Below, in pieces: positions 22,339-30,559 of a DNA stretch of 64,000 nt. A program made the translations under genes and the position numbers. Source of the stretch: RBG-16-66-20 sp964564865 (lineage in GTDB: Bacteria; Pseudomonadota; Gammaproteobacteria; Burkholderiales; SG8-39). Location of the stretch: NCBI GenBank assembly GCA_964564865.1, contig CAZMDA010000009.1:1-64000 (forward strand), in the 5' to 3' direction. The notes below the pieces were generated by a model. That model saw nothing but the letters and a program-made list of their open reading frames with translations. It was not told the origin of the DNA and searched no databases. How positions within the stretch are numbered: the first letter of the stretch is position 1; each line of letters opens with the position of its first letter.

Positions 22339-23150
22339 GAAACCAGGGACGGACCACGATCTCCGCCGCGGCACCGGATTGGCCGGAAGCGGACTTCTCC
22401 CACCCGGTGTTCGACCCGGTTCGCGCCTGGCTCGAGCGCTTGCCGCGCGATCGATGGCCATCGCTGGAGGACCTCAACGGCCTCGCTTGCGAATCCGGAT
22501 TGATGACCGGCTCCGGCCGGCCGGTCCGTTTCGTACCGCCGCAGAAGGCGGACGCGTACTACGAAGTGCACCTGAGCGAAACCGGGGAAGTTCACACTCG
22601 CGCTGGAAGCTGGCACGACCTGTTCAACGCCCTGGCGTGGCTGGCGTTCCCGAAGACCAAGGCGCGCATCAACGCCATGCACGCGGCGCAGATCCCGAAG
22701 GAGACCGGGCTGCGCGGCAAGCTGCGCGACATGCTCACCCTGTTCGACGAGGGCGGCGCGATCGTGGCCTGCGCGAATCCGGAACTGGAGGCGCTGGTCC
22801 GCCAGCACCGCTGGAAGGAACTGTTCTGGGCGCGCAGGACGGACGTCCTCGCCGGTTTCCGGATCCATGTCCTCGGGCACGCCTTGCTGGAGATGGCGCT
22901 GCGCCCGCGCCCCGGGCTGACCTGCAAGGTCATCTTCATCCGACCGGATGAAGAGCCGGATGCGGCCGCCGCACACTGGCTCGAGGCGCACGACGGGGCC
23001 GGCACGACGCGCGACCTGGTCTCCCTGCCCGTCTTCGGCTACCCCGGCTGGCTGCCTGGGACCGCCGAGGCCGCGTTCTACGACGACGAGCGCTATTTCC
23101 GGCCGTTCCGGAAAGCGGCGGCGCAGCCGAAAAACGTGGCCTGTCCCTGA
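22323..23150 (+). CDS. DUF3025-domain protein
   Basis: This 275-residue soluble protein matches DUF3025: DFSHPVFDPVRAWLERLPRDRWPSLEDLNGLA, YYEVHLSETGEVHTRAGSWHDLFNALAWLAFPKTKARINAMHA, and a C-terminal LPVFGYPGWLPGTAEAAFYDDERYFRP. Family function is unknown; the conserved WHDLFNAL segment may form an active site. The GTG at 22323 lies inside pyrC, so translation is coupled, although the first 20 residues may not be native. It ends just before the RNase P RNA promoter. Confidence 0.8.
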   Translation: MEARLGNQGRTTISAAAPDWPEADFSHPVFDPVRAWLERLPRDRWPSLEDLNGLACESGLMTGSGRPVRFVPPQKADAYYEVHLSETGEVHTRAGSWHDLFNALAWLAFPKTKARINAMHAAQIPKETGLRGKLRDMLTLFDEGGAIVACANPELEALVRQHRWKELFWARRTDVLAGFRIHVLGHALLEMALRPRPGLTCKVIFIRPDEEPDAAAAHWLEAHDGAGTTRDLVSLPVFGYPGWLPGTAEAAFYDDERYFRPFRKAAAQPKNVACP

Positions 23151-23178
23151 TTTTCTTCGCTGCGGTGCAGTAAAATGC

Positions 23179-23512
23179 GACCGGGAGCTGGCCAGGCAGC
23201 CGCTGTACCGAAAGGTATGGAGGAAAGTCCGGGCTCCGAAGAGCAGGATGCGGGGTAACACCCCGGCGCGCATATCCAAAGGCGACGAACAGGGCCACAG
23301 AGACGAGTCGCAGGTGTAACAGCCTGCGGGTGAAACGCGGCAACCTCCATCCGGAGCAACACCAAATAGGCAAGTGACTGAGGCCGGCTCGGCCGAGCTT
23401 GCGGGTAGGTGGCTGGAGCCGGGGGGCGACCCCCGGCCAAGAGGAATGGCTGCCGGAGCCCCGCCTTCGGGCGGGTGTCTCGCACAGAACCCGGCTTATC
23501 GGCCGGCTCCCT
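23179..23512 (+). ncRNA. rnpB: RNase P RNA, bacterial class A
   Basis: The RNA component of RNase P is recognised by GGAGGAAAGTCCGGGCTCC (P4 5' strand and CR-I, 23219-23237), the later ACAGAACCCGGCTTA near 23484-23498 that closes P4, AGAGGAATGGCTG and the conserved GGTGAAACGCGGCAACCTCC. P1 pairs GGGAGCTGGCC at the start with GGCCGGCTCCC at the end, fixing the termini. A TAAAAT -10 lies at 23171-23176. A short T-run (CCCTTTT) follows the end. It matures tRNA 5' ends. Confidence 0.95.
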
Positions 23513-23622
23513 TTTCCCCTCCGGCAACGGGTCCGCGGGCAAGACAAGCGGATAAATTTCCTTTGCCCGGGCACCCGGAATCTACGATAATTTTTTGTAT
23601 ACCCCCGGACCCCGCCCCCCCT

Positions 23623-24570
23623 TTGCAGAGCCGCCTAAACCAGAACGACGTCAGCAACCGCGTCAACGTGGAGAACGCGGCGGCGGTGCGCGACGAGATC
23701 GGGGCCATCTTCGCGGCGCGCTACCCGGGCGCGGACCTGTCGCCGCTGCCGCAGATCTTCGCCGACATCGAGGCGCTGTTCGAGGGCCGCTTCCCGGGCT
23801 ACCTGCGCTGCGACACGCTCTACCACGACCTGCGCCACACGCTGGACATGACGCTCGCGGCCGCGCGCCTGATCGAGGGCCACGACCGCACCGCCTGCGC
23901 GGCCGAGCAGCTGGGCGCGCGCCGCGCCATCCTCGGGGTGGTGATCGCGCTGCTGCACGACTCCGGGTACCTGAAGCGCGTCTCCGAGGGCGGGGTCGAG
24001 AACGGCGCCATCTTCACCAAGGTGCACGTCAGCCGCAGCGCCGATTTCCTGGCCCGCTACCTGCCGTCCATCGGCTACGCCGCCGAGGCGCCGCTCGCCG
24101 CGCGCCTGGTGCACTTCACCGGCTACGAGATGGACGTGGACGACATCAAGGTCGACGACCCGCGCGACCGGCTGCTGGGCTGCATGGTGGGCACCGCCGA
24201 CCTGATCGGCCAGATGTCCGACCGCATGTACCTCGAGAAGTGCCGCGAGTACCTGTACCAGGAGTTCGTCTACGGCGCGGTGGCGCGCGAGACGCTGCCC
24301 GACGGGCGCGAGATCGTGCGCTACGCCTCGCCCGAGGACCTGATCTACAAGACCCCCGGCTTCTACGAGTATGTCGCGCGCGACCGCATCCACAAGAAGC
24401 TCGACGCCGCCGACCGCTTCGCGGCGGTCCATTTCGGCGGCGAGAACCAGTACCAGAGCGAGATCGACCGCAACATGCAGTACCTGAAGGACGCCATCGC
24501 CCGCGCCGACCTGGCGCGCCTGCGCCGCAGCTGCTACTCGCTGTCCGAGAAGCACCGCCGCGCCGCCTGA
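23623..24570 (+). CDS. HD-domain phosphohydrolase-like protein
   Basis: The protein has about 315 residues from a TTG at 23623; a GTG at 23668 is the alternative start. The HD fold is visible as YHDLRHTLDMTLAAARLIEGHD with a following LLHDSGYLKR that supplies the paired His-Asp, and HFTGYEMDVDD further on. HD proteins hydrolyse phosphate esters or cyclic nucleotides, and the missing GYP motif argues against a cyclic-di-GMP HD-GYP enzyme. The reading frame extends upstream through rnpB without a true start. It is followed 122 bp later by a PAS gene. Confidence 0.75.
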   Translation: MQSRLNQNDVSNRVNVENAAAVRDEIGAIFAARYPGADLSPLPQIFADIEALFEGRFPGYLRCDTLYHDLRHTLDMTLAAARLIEGHDRTACAAEQLGARRAILGVVIALLHDSGYLKRVSEGGVENGAIFTKVHVSRSADFLARYLPSIGYAAEAPLAARLVHFTGYEMDVDDIKVDDPRDRLLGCMVGTADLIGQMSDRMYLEKCREYLYQEFVYGAVARETLPDGREIVRYASPEDLIYKTPGFYEYVARDRIHKKLDAADRFAAVHFGGENQYQSEIDRNMQYLKDAIARADLARLRRSCYSLSEKHRRAA

Positions 24571-24692
24571 GCCCCGGGCGGGCCCGGCGGGCGCGCCGCC
24601 GGCGTGCCGTTTGTCACGTTTCGCTGAAAATTCCCCCGCGCCGCCGCCGTGCGCCCTTGCCACCCCGGGCCGCCGCGTGGCACAAGTGGCGC

Positions 24693-25150
24693 ATGACAGT
24701 CCCTGACAATGGCGTGCGCAAGCGCGACGACGTGGCCCCCGCCCTGTACCGCCTGCTCTCCGACAGCGCCCTCAGCCGCGCCGCGCTGGGCGCCTGCGGC
24801 TTCCCGGTGGTGCTGGCCGACGCCGGCGCCAAGGGCCATCCGATCACCTTCGCCAACCCGGCCTTCGAGGCCTTCTTCGGCTACCGTGCCGACGAGGTGC
24901 TCGGCCGCCCGGCGATCACGCTGCTGTTCCCGGAGGACGAGTCGGCCGCCAGCATGTTCGAGAAGGCGCCGGCGCGCGTCGAGATGCGCATCCGGCGCAG
25001 GGACGGCTCGACCGCGCACGTGGAACTGACCATCGGCATGGTGCACGGCGCCAGCGGGCGCCTGTCGCACTGGGTGCTCGCCTTCGCCGACCGCAGCGAG
25101 CTGGAGCGGTTGCGGGAAGAGTTGCGCGTCCTGCGCGCGATCGCCGCCGC
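24693..25150 (+). CDS. PAS-domain protein, truncated by the scaffold gap
   Basis: The first 152 residues carry one PAS domain (about 40-145): GFPVVLADAGAKGHPITFANPAFEAFFGYRADEVLGRPAITLLFPEDES, then a PAC-like RRRDGSTAHVELTIGMVHGASGRLSHWVLAFADRSE. The start of a coiled-coil follows (ELERLREELRVLRAIAA). The output domain, likely a kinase, cyclase or regulator, is lost in the N gap at 25151. The ATG at 24693 is clear. Confidence 0.75.
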
Positions 25151-25250
25151 NNNNNNNNNNNNNNNNNNNNNNNNNNNNNNNNNNNNNNNNNNNNNNNNNN
25201 NNNNNNNNNNNNNNNNNNNNNNNNNNNNNNNNNNNNNNNNNNNNNNNNNN
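25151..25250. other. 100-N scaffold gap with truly missing sequence
   Basis: Unlike the first gap, no repeated sequence flanks this one. The PAS protein on the left and the amidase on the right both run into it without stop codons. Real DNA of unknown length is missing, including two convergent gene ends. Confidence 0.85.
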
Positions 25251-26567
25251 CCAGCGCGCGGTGCGCAGCAGGCGCGCGTCGAAGTGGCGCCGCCCGACCA
25301 GCTGGACGCCGATGGGCATGCCCCCGGAACCCCGCAGCAGCGGCATGGACAGCGCCGGCAGGCCGGCCAGCGTCCACAGCGTGCAGAAGCGCGGGTCGCC
25401 CGTGGAGGCGAGGCCCCTGGGCGCGGCGCCGGGCGCCGCCGGGGTGAGGATGGCGTCGTAGCGCTGGGTGAACAGCTCCTCGAAGCTCTCCTGCATCGGC
25501 CCGATCAGGGACAGCGCGCGCTGGTAGTCCACCGCCTTCACCTCGCGCCCGCGCTCGATCAGCGCGCGCAGCGGTTCCGAGAGCCGGTCGCGCCCGTCGC
25601 GCCACTCGCGCGCGAAGTTGTGCGCCATCTCCGCTTCCATGATGGTCTTCTGCCAGTCCCAGGCCTCGCCGGCGGAGGGAAACAGGTCGATCTCCTCCAC
25701 GGCGTCGCCGAGCGCCTCGACCAGCTCGCCGAGCGCCTCCTTCGCCTCCGCGTCGACGCGCTCCCAGTGCGGGGTCTTGATGAAGGCCAGCGTCGGCCGG
25801 ATCGGCGGCTCCCCGGCGGCGATGGCGGCGAACGGGATGCGCGCCCCGGGCCGGGTGTCCGGGTCGCCCGCGTCCCAGCCGGCGAGCGTTTCCATCGCCA
25901 GCGCCACGTCCTCGATGGAGCGCGCCATCACGCCGACGTGGTCGAGCGTCCGCGACAGCTGCAGGATGCCGCTGCGCGGCACCAGGCCATGGCTGGGCTT
26001 GAAGCCGTAGGCGCCGCAGAAGGCCGCGGGCCGGATCACCGAGCCGTTGGTCTGGGTCCCCAGCGCGAGCGGCACCATGCCGGCCGCGACCGCGGCGGCG
26101 GACCCGCTGGAGGAACCGCCGGGGGTGTGCTCGAGGTTGTGCGGGTTGCGCGTCTTGCCCGGGTGGAAGTAGGCGCACTCGGTGGTGACCGTCTTGCCGA
26201 GGATCACGGCCCCCGCGGCGCGCAGCTTCGCCACCGCGGCCGCGTCCTCGCGCGGCGTGCGGCCGGCGTAGAGCGGCGAGCCGTTCTCGGTCGGCATGTC
26301 GCCGGTGTCGATGATGTCCTTCACCCCGACCGGGATGCCGTGCAGCGGGCCGACGGCGTGCCCTTCGCGCCGGCGCTCGTCCGCGGTCCTTGCCTGGGCG
26401 AGCGCATGGTCCTCGTCGAGGTAGGTCCAGGCCTGCACCTGCGGCTCCAGCTCCCGGATCCGCGCCAGGCAGTCCTGCACCAGTTCCTCGGCGCTCAGGT
26501 GCCCTTCGTCCATCAGCTTGCGGGCGGCGGCGGCGCTCAGCTCGGCGGCCCGGGTCGGCGCGTTCAT
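25251..26567 (-). CDS. Amidase signature family hydrolase, C-terminus missing
   Basis: The visible 439 residues form most of an amidase-signature enzyme. The Ser-cisSer-Lys triad is present: Lys in PVGVKDIIDTGDMPTENGS and the serines in HTPGGSSSGSAAAVAAGMVPLALGTQTNGSVIRPAAFCG. The C-terminal MPIGVQLVGRRHFDARLLRTA runs into the N gap. Substrates of such enzymes range from amides to indole-acetamide or allophanate. The ATG at 26567 is close to the TRAP permease stop, so it may be translated with the TRAP operon and act on an imported amide-linked substrate (inference). Confidence 0.86.
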
Positions 26568-26569
26568 GT

Positions 26570-28618
26570 TCAGCGCCCGTAGAGGATGCCGGGCAGCCAC
26601 AGCCCGATCTGCGGCCAGATGTAGAGCAGCGCCAGCGCCACGACCTGGATGCCCATGAACGGCAGCATGCCGGCGAAGATCTGGTTCAGCGTCACGTGCG
26701 GCGGCGACACGCCCTTCAGGTAGAACGCCGCCATCGCCACCGGCGGCGAGAGGAACGCGGTCTGCAGGTTGAGCGCCACCAGCAGGCCGAAGAACAGGGG
26801 GTCGATGCCGAACTTGGGCAGCAGCCGAATGAAGATCGGCATGAAGATGACGATGATCTCGGTCCACTCCAGCGGCCAGCCGAGGATGAAGATGATGAAC
26901 TGCGCCAGCAGCATGAACTGCAGCGGCGACAGGCCGAGGGACAGCACCCACTTCTCCACCAGGTCCTGGCCGCCCAGCAGCGCGAAGGCGGCCGAGAAGA
27001 TCGAGGAGCCCACGAACAGCCAGCACACCATGGCGCTCGTCTTGGCGGTGAGGAAGGACGACTCCTTCACGATGGTGCCCAGCTCGCGCGCCGTCGCCCA
27101 GGCCACGCTGCCGCCGCCGATCGAGCCGCGCAGGTGCGCGATGTAGCGGTACGCGCCGGCCAGCAGGAAACCGCCAAAGGCGCCCACCGCCGCGGCCTCC
27201 GCCGGCGTGGACAGCCCGAACATGATCGAGCCCAGCACCGCCAGGATCAGCAGCGCGAGCGGGAAGAAGGACGACAGCAGCATCTTGAACACTTCCAGCC
27301 GCTCCCAGCTGAGCAGGCCGTAGGTCAGGGCGAGCGTGGCGACGCCGATGGCGAACAGGACCCAGTACCAGGTCGGCGCGGGGACGCGCTCGGCGGCAGC
27401 GGGCGCGGCCGGGGCCTCCGCCTTCGCTTCCTGCGGCGCGGCGGGCGCGGCGGCCTTCGCCTCGCCCTTCTCCTCGGCCTTCTCCTCTTCCTTCGCCGCG
27501 GCTTCGGCTTCCTCGTCCTTGGGCTCCTGCAGCCCGCCTTCCTCCGCCCCTTCGGGCTCCTGCAGTCCGCCCGGTTCGGCGGCTTCGCCCGGGCTCTCCG
27601 GCGACCCGGCGGCGCCGGCTTCCACCAGCCCGGAGGTGTCGGCCTTCTCGACCGGCGCCGTCGCGGCGCGGTAGGTCAGCGTGAGGACGCTGACGATCAG
27701 CAGGGCCGGCAGGAGCGCGACGACGAACTGCGTCCAGACCGTGCGCCGGTCGGCGCCCGGCCGCCCGCCCAAACCGCGCGCCAGCCCCACCACGGCATTG
27801 CCCGCGCCGGCGGACAGCGCCTGCGCGAACGCGGGCAGCGCGATCCGGCGCTCGCTCTCCGGCAGCGGCGGCATCAGGCTCGGCCGCAGCTTCGCCAGCA
27901 CCACCACGTAGCCGACGTAGAGCGCGGCGAGCATGATGCCGGGAAACAGCGCCCCGGCGTAGAGCTGCACTACCGACACGCCGGCGGTGGCGCCGTAGAC
28001 GATCAGCAGCACCGAGGGCGGGATCAGGATGCCGAGGCAGCCGCCGGCCGTGATCGACCCGGCGGCGACCTTGATGTTGTAGCCCGCCTTCAGCATCGCC
28101 GGCAGCGCGAGCAGCCCCATCAGCGTCACCACCGCGCCGACGATGCCGGTGGCGGTGGCGAAGATGGCGCAGGTGACGATGGTGGCCACCGCGAGCGAAC
28201 CCGGCACCCGGGCGAGCGCGAGGTGCAGGCTGCGGAACAGGCGGTCGATGAGCGCCGCGCGCTCCACCAGGTAGCCCATGAACACGAACAGCGGGATCGC
28301 GATCAGGACGTCGTTAGACATCACCGCGTAGGTCCGCTGCACCATCAGGTCGAGCACCTGGCGGTTGGCGAGCTCCGGATTGACGTTGCGGTAGGCGAGC
28401 CAGGCGAAGAACACGCCCATGCCCATCAGCGTGAAGGCGGTGGGAAAGCCCAGCATGATCGCCACCACCACCAGCGCCAGCATCAGCAGGCCGAGGATGC
28501 CGAGGTCCTCGCGCGACAGGTGCGCGTCGGTGAGGTGGCTCCAGGGCGTGAAGATGAGGACCGTGGCAAGTATCACCGCCATCAGCGCGAAGCCGAACCA
28601 CAGTTCCTTGCGGATCAT
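26570..28618 (-). CDS. dctM: TRAP transporter large permease (DctM-type) with a long acidic insert
   Basis: The 682-residue polytopic protein is the DctM-like ion-coupled permease subunit. LLMLALVVVAIMLGFPTAFTLMGMGV and IAIPLFVFMGYLVERA near the start, ILIPPSVLLIVYG in the middle and NLQTAFLSPPVAMAAFYLKGV near the end are family marks. An insert at about residues 320-416 is rich in Glu, Ala and Pro and repeats GGLQEP twice. Family members are usually about 430 residues, although longer types exist. Start is ATG 28618 (overlaps the dctQ stop) or the GTG one codon earlier. Confidence 0.88.
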   Translation of the reverse strand: MIRKELWFGFALMAVILATVLIFTPWSHLTDAHLSREDLGILGLLMLALVVVAIMLGFPTAFTLMGMGVFFAWLAYRNVNPELANRQVLDLMVQRTYAVMSNDVLIAIPLFVFMGYLVERAALIDRLFRSLHLALARVPGSLAVATIVTCAIFATATGIVGAVVTLMGLLALPAMLKAGYNIKVAAGSITAGGCLGILIPPSVLLIVYGATAGVSVVQLYAGALFPGIMLAALYVGYVVVLAKLRPSLMPPLPESERRIALPAFAQALSAGAGNAVVGLARGLGGRPGADRRTVWTQFVVALLPALLIVSVLTLTYRAATAPVEKADTSGLVEAGAAGSPESPGEAAEPGGLQEPEGAEEGGLQEPKDEEAEAAAKEEEKAEEKGEAKAAAPAAPQEAKAEAPAAPAAAERVPAPTWYWVLFAIGVATLALTYGLLSWERLEVFKMLLSSFFPLALLILAVLGSIMFGLSTPAEAAAVGAFGGFLLAGAYRYIAHLRGSIGGGSVAWATARELGTIVKESSFLTAKTSAMVCWLFVGSSIFSAAFALLGGQDLVEKWVLSLGLSPLQFMLLAQFIIFILGWPLEWTEIIVIFMPIFIRLLPKFGIDPLFFGLLVALNLQTAFLSPPVAMAAFYLKGVSPPHVTLNQIFAGMLPFMGIQVVALALLYIWPQIGLWLPGILYGR

Positions 28619-29205
28619 CACCTGCCCGCCTCCGCGCCCTCGGCGTGGACCATCTTCTTCAGCTCCTCGACGTCGACCTCCTCGACGTCCTCCTCGCGCG
28701 AGGGCCAGGCGCCCTGGCGGATGCAGATCACGCAGCGGATGATCTCGACGATGCCCTGCACCAGCAGGAAGGCGCCGGCCACCGGGATCACGGTCTTGAA
28801 CGGGTAGATCGGCGGGCCGTCGGCGGTGACGTTGGAATGCTCGTTGATCGCCCAGGACTCGGCGGCGTAGAAGTAGCCGGCGTAGGTGAGCGCGATCACG
28901 CCCGGGATGAAGAACACGATGTACAGGACCAGGTCCCAGCTCGCCTGGGTGCGCGGGCGGAAGAAGCCGTACAGCACGTCGCCGCGGACGTGGCCGTTCT
29001 TCGCCAGGGTATAGGCGCCCGCCATCATGAACAGCGTGCCGTAGAGCATGTTCATGGCGTCGAACGCCCAGGCATGCGGGTTGTCCAGCGCGTAGCGCGA
29101 GAACACCTCCCAGGTCACCAGCAGCGTCAGCGCCACGATCAGGAAGGAGAAGGCGTGGCCGACCCAGGTGCTGATCTTGTCGACGAGGAGGAGGAGTTTC
29201 TGCAT
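28618..29205 (-). CDS. dctQ: TRAP transporter small permease (DctQ-type)
   Basis: The 195-residue protein has four transmembrane helices in the DctQ arrangement: GHAFSFLIVALTLLVTWEVFSRYALDNPHAWAFDAMNMLYGTLFMMAGAYTLAKNGHVRGDVLYGFF, then two more. An acidic cytosolic tail follows (SREEDVEEVDVEELKKMV). It pairs with DctM in the membrane. The ATG at 29205 is preceded only by a modest ribosome site. It follows the terminator hairpin after dctP, so it is probably expressed at a lower level than the binding protein. Confidence 0.88.
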   Translation of the reverse strand: MQKLLLLVDKISTWVGHAFSFLIVALTLLVTWEVFSRYALDNPHAWAFDAMNMLYGTLFMMAGAYTLAKNGHVRGDVLYGFFRPRTQASWDLVLYIVFFIPGVIALTYAGYFYAAESWAINEHSNVTADGPPIYPFKTVIPVAGAFLLVQGIVEIIRCVICIRQGAWPSREEDVEEVDVEELKKMVHAEGAEAGR

Positions 29206-29223
29206 CGTAAGCCGGACCGCAGG

Positions 29224-29260
29224 AAACAAAACAGCCACCCGGCTTGGGGCCGGATGGCTG
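29224..29260 (-). terminator. Rho-independent terminator/attenuator between dctP and dctQ
   Basis: On the minus strand CAGCCATCCGGC (29260-29249) pairs with GCCGGGTGGCTG (29243-29232) around a five-base loop and is followed by TTTTGTTT. This is a strong intrinsic terminator placed 17 bp after the dctP stop and before dctQM. It would give binding protein in excess over permease. Confidence 0.8.
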
Positions 29261-29276
29261 CGTCAGTGCGCTACTG

Positions 29277-30431
29277 CTAGGCCTTCTTCGCCGCGGGCTT
29301 GCCGGCGGGCTTGCCGAAGTAGTGGTTGTAGGCCATGCGGCGGTTCACGTTCGTGTCCAGGTCCCACTTCACGGCGCGGGCCGCGAACGCCTTCTGCGAG
29401 GCCTCGATCTCCTTGAACATGGCGTTGCCCTCGGCCTTCTTCGCCGCCGCCGCGTCGTAGCCGGTCAGCTGGCGCTGCAGCACGGAGTCGGGGGTCTTGA
29501 AGAACCTCACCTTGTCCTTGGTCTGCATCTCGGCGTAGTCCTGCGAATAGCGGTGCACCGCCTTCCAGGACATGTCCGAGGACGCGGCCTCGACGGCGTT
29601 CTCGATGATCGCCTTGATCGGGCCGGGCAGCGCGTCGAACTTGGTCTTGTTGAACATGATCTCGAACTGCTCGGCGTTCTGGTGGTAGCTCTGCAGCATG
29701 CACACCTTGGAGACGTCGGTGAAGCCCAGGATCCGGTCGGAGGTCGCGTTGTTGAACTCCGCCGCGTCCAGCAGGCCGCGGTCCATGGCCGGCACGATCT
29801 CGCCGCCGGGCAGCGCGTTGACCGCCGCGCCCAGGGCCGTGAACACGTCGATCGAGATGCCCACGGTGCGGAACTTGAGGCCCTTGAAGTCCTCGGCCTT
29901 GGTGATCGGCTTCTTGAACCAGCCCAGCGGCTGGGTCGGCATCGGGCCGTAGGGGAAGGACACGATGTTGCCGCCGACCGAGGCGTAGAGCTTGGTCAGC
30001 AGCTCGCGGCCGCCGCCGTACTTGTGCCAGGCGAGCAGCATGTTGGCGTCCATGCCGAAGGCCGGGCCCGAGCCCCACAGCGCGAGCGCGTTCTGCTTGC
30101 CGTAGTGGTACACCAGCACGCCGTGGCCGCCGTCCAGGGTGCCCTTGGATACCGCGTCGAACAGGCCGAAGGCGGGCACCACCGCGCCGGCCGGCAGCAC
30201 CTCGATGCGCAGCGCGCCGCCGGTCATGTCGTTGACCTTCTTGGCGAAGTCGTTGGCGTACTCGTGGAAGATGTCCTTGGCCGGCCAGGTCGATTGCCAG
30301 CGCATGCTGATCGGGCCCTGCGCCTTGACGATGGCCGGGAAGCCGAGCGTCGCCGCGCCGGCGGTGGCCGCGGCCGCGCCGGTCAGGAACTTGCGGCGCG
30401 AGGCAACGGATTTGTCGTTCTGGGTGCTCAT
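29277..30431 (-). CDS. dctP: TRAP transporter substrate-binding protein (DctP-type), Tat-exported
   Basis: The 384-residue periplasmic binding protein has a twin-arginine signal (SRRKFL at 11-16, AAAATAGAATLGFPAIVKAQ). The binding domain resembles the mannitol/chloroaromatic-acid type: MRWQSTWPAKDIFHEYANDFAKKVNDMTGGALRIEVLPAGAVVPAFGLFDAVSKGTLDGGHG, PGGEIVPAMDRGLLDAAEFNNATSDR. The conserved Arg for carboxylate binding lies near FRTVG. The ligand is probably an organic acid. AGGAGGAG upstream is a strong ribosome site, and a TAGAAT -10 lies at 30499-30504. Tat export suggests a folded or cofactor-containing form, common for this subgroup. Confidence 0.92.
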   Translation of the reverse strand: MSTQNDKSVASRRKFLTGAAAATAGAATLGFPAIVKAQGPISMRWQSTWPAKDIFHEYANDFAKKVNDMTGGALRIEVLPAGAVVPAFGLFDAVSKGTLDGGHGVLVYHYGKQNALALWGSGPAFGMDANMLLAWHKYGGGRELLTKLYASVGGNIVSFPYGPMPTQPLGWFKKPITKAEDFKGLKFRTVGISIDVFTALGAAVNALPGGEIVPAMDRGLLDAAEFNNATSDRILGFTDVSKVCMLQSYHQNAEQFEIMFNKTKFDALPGPIKAIIENAVEAASSDMSWKAVHRYSQDYAEMQTKDKVRFFKTPDSVLQRQLTGYDAAAAKKAEGNAMFKEIEASQKAFAARAVKWDLDTNVNRRMAYNHYFGKPAGKPAAKKA

Positions 30432-30439
30432 TTAAGTGT

Positions 30440-30504
30440 CTCCTCCTAAGGGATGGATGCCGGCGCGGGGTCGGGCCCCGTACGGGGAAAGCCGCGTGAT
30501 TCTA
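30440..30504 (-). promoter_or_regulatory. dctP promoter and leader with a 12-bp palindrome
   Basis: The minus strand carries TAGAAT at 30504-30499, a perfect palindrome CCCCGTACGGGG at 30475-30486 in the leader, and the AGGAGGAG ribosome site at 30447-30440. The palindrome could be an operator or a small mRNA hairpin. The rest of the 128-bp spacer to the antiporter gene shows no gene. Confidence 0.55.
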
Positions 30505-30559
30505 CTCTCTGCCTTCCGTGCCCCGCAAGGCGACTTCGCATCGTGGAACGCCGCGCGGG

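Noticed and set aside
23374..23622. N-terminal extension of the HD protein across rnpB
   Set aside because: The region is the 3' half of RNase P RNA, with conserved structure, so its open frame is incidental.
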